Assembly: GCA_037355855.1 (NCBI GenBank)
Contig: CM074763.1
Coordinates: forward strand, 4,154,001-4,218,000
From: Pseudo-nitzschia pungens
Lineage: Eukaryota; Bacillariophyta; Bacillariophyceae; Bacillariales; Bacillariaceae
DNA length: 64,000 bases
Direction of reading: 5' to 3'
Both the position numbers and the translations under genes were made by a program. The first letter of the stretch is position 1; every line of letters begins with the position of its first letter. Under the pieces are notes generated by a model that was not told where the DNA came from, ran no database searches, and saw only the letters and a program-made list of their open reading frames with translations. Below are positions 34,001-42,003 of the stretch, in pieces.

Positions 34001-35621
34001 AGAATTAGGAGCACTTGGTGAAGTTAGTCGACAGCAATTTGATCTGGAATATAAAGAGAATGAACGCAAGATGACTGACATAGATGAAAAGCTTTCGAGC
34101 ATTCAGCTCGGAAGGAAAGAAAACTTGTTGCAGACTTTTGAAGTTGCTCTGGATGACAACGATCGCAGCTTTAACAAGGATCAGTTCAAAGGTCCCCTGA
34201 AAGTTCTATTTGATTCCAAGGGAGATGAAGAGTTCGATACTATCAGAGTAACAACGGCGCTGCTGGAGACAAAGCTTGCTGAATTAGCCTTGGAGATTGA
34301 AGAGCTGAAGCTTGAGTTGCGGCAACGACTTGACAAAGAGCTAGTAGAAGGCCCATCATTGTCGCAAGAAGATGAAATGGTGGAAGAGCAAGAGATAGCT
34401 ATCAATGAGAACAGCGCTGTAGTCGAAGATGCTGTCGAAATCAACAGAGACTTCCAGGACATCATTAAGCGCCAAACAGATATTTTTCTTACCCTGGCGA
34501 AGCGACAATTCAACAAGCACTTCCCCAGATGGGCAAATCAGTTGATATTTTTTGGGCTTGCATCTGAAAAGGAGACAGCAGAAGTTGTTGCGAATTTCCT
34601 TCTTGGTAACAGCCTTGAACAATTCAATAACGTAGTTTTTGAATCACCTGTTCACGGTCAATCGGTTGATCTTGGAGAGTTTGCAACTTATTTGATTGAA
34701 ACGTGTACCCCGGAGAGCTTATTGGATGCGCAATCGACAAACTATTTCCAAAATCACAGAGTGGGTATCGCGAGACTTGCCGAAGGCCATGATTTGTGGG
34801 GAGAAGATGTCGAAGAACAAGTGAAGCTCCTGAAGGACTTTGTGGAGGACGCCATATTACCGGTGCCATCCAATACACAATTTGTTGAGCTTTGCATCAA
34901 GGAAGGGATGTATGTTGGGAAGGCAAATAGAACTGAAGCATCCCGCTCTGTTCTTGGTATCATCCGCACGTTCCTTGTACGGGAAGCGAATGCCCGAGCA
35001 AGGGAACACGCCCAACACCGAGAATTAAAAGCAAATCAGTACTGCAACAAGGGGAAGATAGGTGAGAGGGAAATGCATCTTAAATCAAAAGAGGTGGACA
35101 AGGAGACTCGAATCAATCCGCGTGGAAGGTTTAAAACACAGGAGATCTTGAATATTTTGGACTCACTTATTATGGATGACAGCGAGAAAGACATTTCTCC
35201 CGAGAAGGAAGCAAGAATAAATCGCTTGATGAAGAAGCTCTCTGAACAGGATTTACATTATGCACAGAGGAAGAAGACAAGATTACTCCAGAAGGTGAGA
35301 GATGGGAAGAAAAGAAAAAAGAAACAAAACAAACTGCAAAGGCGCCAAGCTGTCGTACTCACCGACACAACCCTCGGTCGGATTCCCTATAGCAGTCTAG
35401 CCAGAGTTCACATGGACGAAGTAAAGAAAGAACTCGAGGCACGTGATGCTGATTTTGATGATGAATGGGGTATTAAGCGCCTTGTGACTGCATTGAAAGA
35501 AGCTTTGAAGAGTTTCCATGGCAACGAGAAATACATGAAAGAGTACTCGAGATCATTCCATCCACTGACTGAAGAACTACAGCAACGCTTTCCTTTCACC
35601 ATCCTCGAAAGCGAAGTATGA
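31047..35621 (+). CDS. giant RNase H-fold transposase (hAT-like), 1,524 aa
   Basis: The start is chosen at ATG 31047 (MNTFHWQND); the open frame upstream has no ATG. Residues ~65-235 are a Gln/Arg/Glu-rich coiled coil with about four units like RAHRLQQQEQ-VEELWRQRE. A basic linker with KKRK follows (residues ~350-400). The putative catalytic core has D582 (ACDKGHKDG), D646 (IATDSGGGGTLES), a CSLHC motif (C677, H680, C681) and TTRWWW (R751-W752). These match in order the D, D, C-x-x-H and TRW blocks of hAT transposases. The third acid is uncertain; E1297 in ANRTEASRS is one candidate. A long helical region (~950-1150) and a lysine-rich segment (~1410-1440) follow. It would cut and paste the element. 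The usual hAT length is 600-900 aa. No stop or shift is seen. Confidence 0.8.
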   Translation: MNTFHWQNDPQRQLRAPNWQQQSCSAMWRSPLHPSMHPADLLTPQQYDGYSPTNWLPCFPLQPLTRQDLQQRGNRQGLQRQREEWREQQREIEQERQQEREQMAELWRQRGWIEQQRDRAHRPQQQEQLVEELWRQREWTGEQQRDSRAHRLQQQEQIENLWEWTERQRDRGHRLQQKGQMVELGQQRERAHWPPHQEQVEELWQQRETTKWRDQRQKDEQSWYGPCWREQRQQKQHDNKAATQQRVESPWSAAQKVVRFTKAVTATYNWNEESQTPLLLHLKAENRLNQRGWARSMMGMSDTKTDGEALQYYHLLVNSSPPSTRHVEIMDAFGYAFDMNSSHTHNALVKKRKISVEKPIHPQRGAELFRTPGTEKKRRPVSSGERRVTFSDVKAMKTPNHFTRLQTNLDTTLRRLAPEVTESTRKSAAEHVKVTAKFTQLILDFKRLDTIPLLQILAGDSDIEITSKGVIDDLREKAKVYCAAEQMLSKKRYSGSIECQQMMAAGVAMVPSISMEAAQYLIATIRHSLLVELGYNATPEEVARSSPSSWKIKGALARLAASCLAMKLAIIDAAKYVYLACDKGHKDGVDHFVKILSCWDRQAKKVEFFMLDMDGAGSSDEDAADAVSFSMAQKEVGKNLSGIATDSGGGGTLESFLLALQRRGVVEDNGLKFVSPCSLHCLQLMFALPVEKSLGLGGLQTRNAMQLLHSMHDLEKYFPREVWKQIVADKITELGLDLDVPKAMPKPVTTRWWWLHVSADMAITYWSVWKGVAKDCIATFGTTSYANIVSSSLEAMMKEEVYYVDILFIRCYAAFMINPHFEFLQMKGQQSQVAGFNSESMLVRTFLMGKDIQSLQEGGWRKNNCFKSVVAHLSGQRWPTKKEQDAIDEKRQALLEAFGPKNFVTKENKAQKMIKSLVRERRQRNEIHMIIQLHKESRKENYWVDLKDNTSNTLTAIHSLFGFSRRRKCSEKRGTRLATSKEKREELGALGEVSRQQFDLEYKENERKMTDIDEKLSSIQLGRKENLLQTFEVALDDNDRSFNKDQFKGPLKVLFDSKGDEEFDTIRVTTALLETKLAELALEIEELKLELRQRLDKELVEGPSLSQEDEMVEEQEIAINENSAVVEDAVEINRDFQDIIKRQTDIFLTLAKRQFNKHFPRWANQLIFFGLASEKETAEVVANFLLGNSLEQFNNVVFESPVHGQSVDLGEFATYLIETCTPESLLDAQSTNYFQNHRVGIARLAEGHDLWGEDVEEQVKLLKDFVEDAILPVPSNTQFVELCIKEGMYVGKANRTEASRSVLGIIRTFLVREANARAREHAQHRELKANQYCNKGKIGEREMHLKSKEVDKETRINPRGRFKTQEILNILDSLIMDDSEKDISPEKEARINRLMKKLSEQDLHYAQRKKTRLLQKVRDGKKRKKKQNKLQRRQAVVLTDTTLGRIPYSSLARVHMDEVKKELEARDADFDDEWGIKRLVTALKEALKSFHGNEKYMKEYSRSFHPLTEELQQRFPFTILESEV

Positions 35622-36330
35622 ATAACATTGATAACTAGTGGATACAGGTCAAATCGATCAGTTTCTCTCGTCATTGTCGACTTTCAAAGCTCGAATTTGT
35701 TGCGTTTACGGACTGCGATTATTCAAAATTATGAGCCGTCCGTTGGTAGTGCTGCTCTACATGGAACGCAAGAGCCTTCGCTTTGCTTCCCACAAAAATC
35801 TGTCAATCAGTTGTATCCAAAGTCATGAAAGGGCTTCAAGGTTGATTGTCGAATGTGTTTTTTTCGATGTTTGGTAATCTCTGTTGTTTCTCTTACTTCA
35901 CATGGAGATTTCAGTCGATGTGAGAATACCAATGGGGGAAACAAAATCACAAGAGCATTAACATTGCAGCCTGTTGGCACTTGCGGAAATTGTCAGTGTT
36001 AAATATCAAAATATCAAAATTGTAGCTCCCGGGACTTGTGCACCCAATGAAATTAATTCCTACCAAATGCTGCTGAAAACGGACCAATCAGAAAATACTT
36101 TCTATTTTCAGTGGCGTTGCTCTTGTCATAAGAAGGTTGGACGTGAAGGGACGAAAGGAACAAGTAGAAAGTGTACAAGAAACTACTGAAAATGAACGCG
36201 GAAAGCAAAGAAAAAGGAAGCAAAGTTTGCAAAGGCTGTGCTCAAATAGTTTCGTAACGCTGTATTGCGCGTCATAAAGTTGCAACTGGATAAAAAATAT
36301 TAACGAAAGATACAATACGTCTCAGTCACC
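35622..36330 (+). other. non-coding spacer between the two transposon genes
   Basis: About 0.7 kb, AT-rich, with short ORFs of under 80 codons and no recognisable motif. Nothing is supported here. Confidence 0.5.
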
Positions 36331-36585
36331 ATGGGATTATTCGCAGAGGAAGTAAGTGACTGTGATGACATGAGCCTGAGCTGATGTGTCGTAGATTTTG
36401 ATGTGTATATTGTAATCACTTGCAAATCCGATTGTCGCCTTGCTCATTTACACACATGAAATTTTGGATTTAATTTGTCCAAAGCAGAGCCGCGAAAGCA
36501 AATTTTCACCTAAGCCATCCCAACAGTTCCAAGTAAGTATATCACCTCAAGAGCATTGTTGTAGGATGTATCATAAATTCTAACG

Positions 36586-37329
36586 ATGGTGTCGTTTTCT
36601 TTTCAAGCCTTTCGTACGACCATTGAGAATGGCGTACATGTCAGCCGACGCCTCGGCACAGAGCAGTTTCCACTTGCTGAGGAAATGTATGTTGGTGATC
36701 TGATGAAATTCTTAAAGCATTGCTGCTGTCCGGATCAAAGTAACCGGTGTGTCTATTGCAGTGATGGTTACGATTACCGTAACATTCCCAGAGGATTCAA
36801 GCTTCATTTTGATCAAGAGACAAGCAGCGTCTGGCACTCTAATTCCACTCCATCACAAAAATGTGCTTCGGTCTACGTTGATGGAGGTCGAGTTGCTTTC
36901 AACAAGCTCAACGAAGGGATTAAAATACCTATACGGGAAGGGACTACAATCTATTTTCGGCCTGATCTCAATCGAAGATCTAGTCTCCTTAACATGGAGT
37001 TTCGCGTTGTTGCGGAGAATAGTACGGTGATCGATCTTACTCATCATTCTATAGAGGTGAAGGACGAGCCACGCGAAGAAACCCCTGTCGCAATTGCTAC
37101 AGCATTCAAGCCATCCTTTTCTATCCCGCAGAGCATCAAACTTGGCGTTGATCCGCCGTCAAGCCCATTTTCGCAGACACCTACTAACAGGCCTTTGCGT
37201 TGCGATCCTCCTGGATCCTCTCCGTGCTTCAGGTCTCCTGAAGCTGAGAGTTTGCCACCGAGAGCAACAATGGTACTACCGGTACATTCCGTCCCCCTGA
37301 ACAACCCAAAGAAGCACAAAGTTGACTGA
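36586..37329 (+). CDS. transposon accessory protein with SIM, SUMO-site and NLS-like motifs
   Basis: The open frame from ATG 36586 is 247 codons. Features: a Cys cluster (C46-C48, C55, C58) that could bind zinc; a beta-rich middle (VYVDGGRVAFNKL, IREGTTIYFRP); VIDLT at 148-152, a SUMO-interacting motif; VKDE at 158-161, a sumoylation consensus; a Pro/Ser-rich tail; and a C-terminal PKKHKVD, an NLS-like string. An upstream spliced start is possible: ATG 36331 with donor gtaagt at 36352, an exon 36488-36536 and an acceptor ending at 36607 keep the frame. If so the N-terminus would differ. No family is recognised. It may help target the transposition complex in the nucleus (inference). Confidence 0.6.
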   Translation: MVSFSFQAFRTTIENGVHVSRRLGTEQFPLAEEMYVGDLMKFLKHCCCPDQSNRCVYCSDGYDYRNIPRGFKLHFDQETSSVWHSNSTPSQKCASVYVDGGRVAFNKLNEGIKIPIREGTTIYFRPDLNRRSSLLNMEFRVVAENSTVIDLTHHSIEVKDEPREETPVAIATAFKPSFSIPQSIKLGVDPPSSPFSQTPTNRPLRCDPPGSSPCFRSPEAESLPPRATMVLPVHSVPLNNPKKHKVD

Positions 37330-37612
37330 TGTTGCCAGTAACCTGGAGAACAGATCTCTGTTGCGTACGGTAGGGGTTCTGTAGTCTATCAGGCGTCGTG
37401 TAAATACCACCACGAGGAGAACAAGTGGTAAGATTAGCTGCGCTCTAGTAGGTACACCAGAAGTTGTTGCACAAGCAAGTACGTCCTGTATTTTCGATAC
37501 TCAATACTGTAATTAGAGAGTTTTATTATTACTACTTAGGAGATCTAAATTATTGCCTTTGGCAACTAGCCGGCGCATTTATTGTCATCATAAAAAGTAT
37601 TCAGTTTTGAAT
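37330..37612 (+). other. right subterminal region of DNA transposon
   Basis: Non-coding. It holds an internal gcgtacggtag at about 37365, resembling the right tip, and no gene. Confidence 0.4.
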
Positions 37613-37645
37613 AAAATAGGGTCTGAATATAATACGCGTACGGTA
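37613..37645 (-). repeat. right TIR of DNA transposon
   Basis: The reverse complement reads TACCGTACGCG, then ACCCTATTTT at the same offset as in the left TIR. Confidence 0.85.
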
Positions 37646-39250
37646 GACTCCCCAGTAGATGCCTTTGATGCACTCTGTGCGTCTCCAAGAGTACTTCTCC
37701 ACAAATATTCCCTACCACAGGCTGGCTGTCAGCACCTTGTTGATGCTATCCAGAGTGGTACTGCCAGTGCTGTATGTGATGGTTCATTTGATCCGGACCT
37801 TCTCAGAGGAACTTCCGCATTCATTCTGTCACCCAATACCTCCACCAAGACTGCTTCATTGTTCCTCACTGGCTGTAATTTTGTCAGTGGATCCCCAGAG
37901 GATCAATCATCCTATAGGAGTGAACTGGCAGGCATCATTGGGGTTCTCACCTGTTGCACTGCTCTGGTGAGTATCTTTGATATTGCTTCTGGCTCTATCA
38001 CTATTGCTCTGGATGGTGACACAGCTCTCAAACAGGCTGAGGGATCATGGCCATTGGTTATTTCCCAGAAGTCTTTTGATTATGTTTATGTCATCAGAAA
38101 CATGATTTCTGCCCTGCCAATCTCTGTGCACTTTCAGTGGGTTCAGGGACATCAAGCTGGAATCTTTCTTGATTGGTGGGCCCTTCGCAATCATCAGGTT
38201 GACAGCATGGCAAAGGCATTTCTCTCTGTCCATAGAGCTTCTGCCCATCACTATCCCAGACTTGTGTTCGAGCCCTGGGCTTTTTCTCTCAATGGATGCA
38301 AGTGTTCAAGGTTTGATCAAAATGCTTTGCATGTTGCCATTTCTGGTCCTCCTCTTCTTCAATATTGGCAGACCCACCATGACATTCCCATTCCACAACC
38401 TGTTTTGAGTTCCATCCATTGGTGTGCCCATCTGTCTGCCTTTAAGCGTTTACCTCCTGGCATGCAAAGGTGGTTTGTCAAATTTGCTTCTGGATGCATT
38501 GGTGTTGGCAACCAACTCCTTCACTACCAGTATCAGGATCACTCCAGGTGTCCCTTGTGTGATGCAGACAACGAGAAGGTTTCTCATGTGCTCTCTTGCA
38601 AGGATACTGGGGCTGTCACGCATAGTCTGTCTGCCTTCACGGGACCACTGCAGAAGAGGCTTGAAGTTGAACAAACTGATCCATCATTGGTGGCTGCCAT
38701 TGTGGATCTCCTCACCAGAGTTCGGAAGGGCCAGACCATTTATCCATCATCCTGCTCACTTGCAATTGCGTCTGCTGTCAGGGCACAGAGGACTATTGGC
38801 TGGCACAACTGGATTCTTGGTAGGTGGTCTCCTCGCTGGTATCAAATCCAGGCTGACTACTACTCCCACATTGGAAGCAAGCGCTCTCCCAAACGATGGG
38901 CCACAGCTATCATCCATCAGTTCTTTCTTACCTCCTGGGATCTTTGGACATATAGGAATGAACGACTCCATGGTCCTGGGGGTACCCTTGATGCTGAACA
39001 ACACCAATCTCTTGATGCTTCCATCACCTCTGAATTGGCCATTGGTGCAGCTGGTGCACTTCCCCAGTCACACTCCCTTTTGCAAACCCCTTTCCAAGTC
39101 CTACAAGGCTACACCCTGACTGCCAAGAGGCAGTGGCTTGCAACCATCCACCTTGCCAGGAAGCAGTATGCAGCACCTGTCCAACCAGTGCAGCCATACC
39201 AACGAGAGGCTGCTCTCCTCAGAGCCTGGCTTACTGGACCTCAGGGTTGA
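37646..39250 (+). pseudogene. LINE B ORF2, 3' part (RNase H and zinc finger)
   Basis: The ORF2 text resumes at the second gactc with DSPVDAFDALCASPRVLL. RNase H acids are visible in SAVCDGSF, SYRSELAG, ALDGDTAL and NHQVDSMAK. The finger CPLCDADNEKVSHVLSC and the C-terminal AWLTGPQG follow, with TGA at 39248-39250. The frame is intact but cut off from its start by the transposon. Any product would need a start inside the transposon end. Confidence 0.93.
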
Positions 39251-39573
39251 TTACACTTTGTACCTTGGTTTTGTCTTCTGTTCTTGCTTCTCATCCTGTC
39301 ATTTACCTTTTGATACTGGATCTTATCCCAATATCTCCATTCCCATCTTACTTTCTCTCAAGTCCCTATTTTGTGGGACTTGCTTGTCTTTTTCCCTGTT
39401 TGATCTTCAAGGTTTGTTTGAAAAATTTGTCGTTCTACCACTTGGGGTCCTGACTCTCTGATGGAGGCAACGTTAAAGTCTGGTTACAGACTGAGTAATT
39501 TAGTTTCACCTTTGGTGAATAAAGTTATTTAAATACGTATATTATTATTATTATTTAAATACGTATATTATTA
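39251..39573 (+). promoter_or_regulatory. LINE B 3' UTR with conserved hairpins and tail
   Basis: Hairpins AGTCTG-GTTA-CAGACT (39477-39492) and TTCACC-TTT-GGTGAA (39505-39519). The string ttatttaaatacgtatatta with (tta) repeats occurs twice in the tail. Confidence 0.75.
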
Positions 39574-39589
39574 TTACATTACAATACTA
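39574..39589. repeat. target-site duplication, right side of LINE A+B composite
   Basis: TTACATTACAATACTA, identical to 8191-8206. Confidence 0.85.
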
Positions 39590-39597
39590 GGTGCTGG

Positions 39598-39724
39598 AGC
39601 AATCAGAAATAGAAAAACGCGTGCAATGCACAGTACGTTGAGTTTTTCAAAAAAATGGTATGAACTTACCTTACATATCCTACATATTACACTTCACGAT
39701 TCAAAATTGAAAGGGGGCTCCAGG
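39598..39724 (+). repeat. palindromic element P1, left TIR part
   Basis: AGCAATCAGAAATAGAAAAA starts the left end. The string ttgaaagggggctccagg is where copy P2 interrupts it. P1 resumes at 41031. It belongs to the same family as P2 but is more diverged. Confidence 0.75.
39720..39724. repeat. TSD of P2 (CCAGG), left
   Basis: CCAGG here and at 41026-41030, flanking P2. Confidence 0.75.
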
Positions 39725-40059
39725 AGCGGTCGGAAATAGAAAAACCCGCGCACCGCGTGACAGGTTAAGTTTTTTCAAAATGAGACATATGAACTTACCG
39801 TACATACTACATATATCAACGTGTGATCTACGTATTACTACGTAGAACGTGAATTTAAAAAGGGGGATCCGGGAAACTAAAAATAGATTTTTTTACGTAA
39901 TTAATTAATTACGTACGTAATAAACTTGCTTACGTACGTAATTAATTGATTAATTACACAAAATATTACGTACGATTGCTTAATTACGTACGATTGCTTA
40001 ATTACATACGATTGCTTAATTGAGCTCTTAAGTGGCATATATAATAATTAAATAAGCTA

Positions 40060-40325
40060 AATAGTACAGGGGGACAGCAAGCAGCAGCAACGCGTCGATA
40101 ATACAGGGGGGGGACAGCTAGCAGCAAGCAGCAGCAACGCATCAATAATACAAGGGGGGGGACAGCAAGCAGCAGCAGCAGCGCGTCAATAATACAAGGG
40201 GGGGGACAGCAAGCAGCAACGCGTCGATAATAAAGCAGGGGGGAGACAGCAAGCAGCAAGCAGCAATCAGCAGCAACGCGTTGATAATACAGGGCGGGGA
40301 CAGCAAGCAGCAAGGAGCAATAGGC
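40060..40325. repeat. tandem repeat with G-runs inside P2
   Basis: About five units of 50-60 bp with gggggggacagcaagcagca and cgcgtcgataatac. The runs of seven to nine G alternate with CAG-rich parts. The minus strand gives a Cys/Leu-rich ORF that is a repeat artefact. Confidence 0.85.
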
Positions 40326-40349
40326 GCCAACATGAGAGGCGCTTCTGTG

Positions 40350-40625
40350 TGTGGCCATTTAAAGTGGCGCTGACAGCAACTTATTCGTACGTACCGTCAT
40401 GTACGTACGGTAGCGCCACTTAAAGGGGCGTTTCTACAGTACAATGGTAATGGCGCTGACAGCCAAGTCCTACTTTAAATCTTACCAGTAAAGGCGCCAT
40501 TTAAAGTGGCGCTGACAGCGACTTATTCGTACATACGGTTGTCAGCTCTAGTGCAAGTCATAGGTTGTACGTAGGTACAGAATAAGTGGCTGTCAGCGCC
40601 ACTTTAAAAGGCGCGTACTGTCTAC
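40350..40625. repeat. set of palindromes inside P2
   Basis: ccatttaaagtggcgctgac and its reverse complement occur at about 40356, 40500 and 40575. With cgtacgtacc/gtacgtacgg strings they can form nested hairpins. No gene. Confidence 0.7.
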
Positions 40626-41030
40626 ATGCATTATCAGATTAAAGCAATTTGGAGGCTTTAATAAGTGGCTTAAGATCAAAATTGATATAAGGCTTATTTA
40701 AATTATCAGCGTCGTTAAATTGACTACTTTACCTATTTAAGCCACATAATTACGTAATTAATTGTTCAATTGTACGTAATTAACTGCAATTGTGCGTAAC
40801 TTTGCGCAATTAATTAATTAAAATTACGTACGTAATAAAATTAATTACGCACCCCAAAAACAACTATTTTTAGTTTCCCGGATCCCCCTTTTAAATTTGA
40901 ATCTTTCTACGTATTAATACGTAGATCACACGTTTTTATAATATGTAGGATATGTACGGTAAGTTTGTATCTTGAAAAAACTTAACCTGTGGCGCGGTGC
41001 GCGCGTTTTTCTATTTCCGACCGCTCCAGG

Positions 41031-41467
41031 AAACCGTTTCTTTTTTGTTGCGTACTTAATTTTTATTATGTACGTAATTCATTCTGTTTCTTGCATAATA
41101 AATTGATTAATTATGCAAAATATTACGCATGATTGCAGTTTATTACGCATGATTGCACAATTATGTGTATTAATTACGCAATTATCTAGATTAATTATGT
41201 AAATAAGCCAACTAATAACTGCTCACCCAAATGATGGTTATAGCCTCTTTGTGTGGTGCTTAAAGCCCCTTCAAATTGTAATGGCCCCTTAAGTGATGCT
41301 TATAGCCCCTTTCATTGGCCATGATAGCCTCTTTCAATGGCACTGATAACCCTTTCAGTGAAATTGCCCCTCTCAGTGACGCTGATAGCCCATCTTTAAA
41401 GTGTCTATTTTTTGCCCTTACCCCATGTGCTGTTACTTGCGCGATTAACTTCAATTGTGTGTAATTG
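41031..41467 (+). repeat. P1, middle part, with degenerate tandem repeat
   Basis: The start (aaaccgtttc ... aaattgattaattatgcaaa) aligns in direct orientation with P2 at 39,885-40,020, as expected if P1 resumes after P2. Positions 41225-41400 hold about six loose units of about 28 bp (tgatagcccctttcantggc-like). It ends at the LTR element at 41468. No gene. Confidence 0.65.
41462..41467. repeat. TSD of non-coding LTR element (taattg), left
   Basis: taattg here and at 61591-61596. The first t is ambiguous, so the TSD is 5 or 6 bp. Confidence 0.7.
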
Positions 41468-41992
41468 TGTAATGATTTTGCTCATCACCAAAACAGGGAT
41501 AGCAGCAACAACAGTACATCACGGAGTGCCAGCAAATGGTTAGACTACAGAGGATACTGTTCAAGCGCTATTGCATATACCATGAGCACACTAGTTACCA
41601 CCCTAGAGGTACATTAGAGATGTCAAGTATCGATGCCGGGCATGATGTGTTCTTTTAGAGGTTTGAGAGTATTCCAAAGAGTGAGAGCTTTCCGGATGGA
41701 GCTCTGAATAATGATTCCGTGTTGTATCGCTGATTCGTATGTTGGTAAAGGGTCAGGGTACGTAGGTCCAGTACTTAATTCAACGTACTGACCATACCTT
41801 TTACTGACACCTGTAGCACCAGTACTGTAGCGTACGCGCTGTATGCTGTAGTACTGTACTTGATCAATGCGCTCGCTAACTTGCTCGCTTGTGAACTAAC
41901 TGCAGGGGCTGGGTATCTGGTTATAGTACAAATCGTACACAATGACCATATCCCGACGGTAAGTAGCATAATATCGAGGTGAAATATCTTCA
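41468..41992 (-). repeat. 3' LTR of non-coding LTR element (intact)
   Basis: On the sense (minus) strand it runs TGAAGATATTTC...AAAATCATTACA. It preserves the empty sites for the gag-only element (gcata at 41573-41577) and for LINE C (41897-41914, one base different). Confidence 0.85.
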
Positions 41993-42003
41993 TAGTCCCC
42001 ATG
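41993..42003 (-). promoter_or_regulatory. polypurine tract of non-coding LTR element
   Basis: The sense strand reads CATGGGGACTA directly before the LTR TGAAGA. It matches the tract of the copia element (CACGGGGACTA at 1464) and nearly that of the gag-only element (TTGGGGAACTA). Confidence 0.75.

Larger units (their letters stand above)
30696..37645 (+). mobile_element. 6.95-kb autonomous DNA transposon, unassigned superfamily
   Basis: The borders are exact because LINE C gives the empty target. Ends: TACCGT(T/A)CGCG with a further matching block ACCCTATTTT at positions 24-33, so 33-bp imperfect TIRs. TSD is 5 bp. It carries two genes in the same direction: a very large RNase H-fold transposase (31047-35621) and a 247-aa protein (36586-37329). 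The DDE-type motifs look hAT-like, but hAT elements make 8-bp TSDs and usually start CA. The combination of TIR, TSD and size matches no superfamily I can name with confidence. Confidence 0.88.
20577..39573 (+). mobile_element. LINE B, full length, split by a DNA transposon
   Basis: Begins caattttgcgacgcgcgatt exactly at the end of LINE A and ends in a (tta)n-like tail before the TSD at 39574. Without the 6.95-kb insertion (30696-37645) and the duplicated gactc it is about 12.0 kb. ORF1 is intact. ORF2 has a 2-base deletion near 30,395 and the insertion at residue ~1,412. It is very close to LINE C through most of ORF1 and ORF2. Confidence 0.9.
39725..41025. mobile_element. palindromic non-autonomous element P2 (1.3 kb)
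   Basis: Ends AGCGGTCGGAAATAGAAAAA and its reverse complement. The arms pair for about 200 bp (39725-39930 with 40830-41025), including ggcgcggtg/caccgcg, cttaccgtacat and agggggatccgggaaacta. The TSD is CCAGG. The interior has no ORF but contains tandem repeats and hairpins. The size, long TIRs and lack of genes suit a MITE or foldback element. The mobilising transposase is unknown, and its ends differ from those of the 6.95-kb transposon. Confidence 0.85.

Noticed and set aside
40002..40358. Minus-strand Leu/Cys-rich ORF of 118 codons
   Set aside because: Arises from the CAGCAAGCAGCA / G-run tandem repeat in P2.
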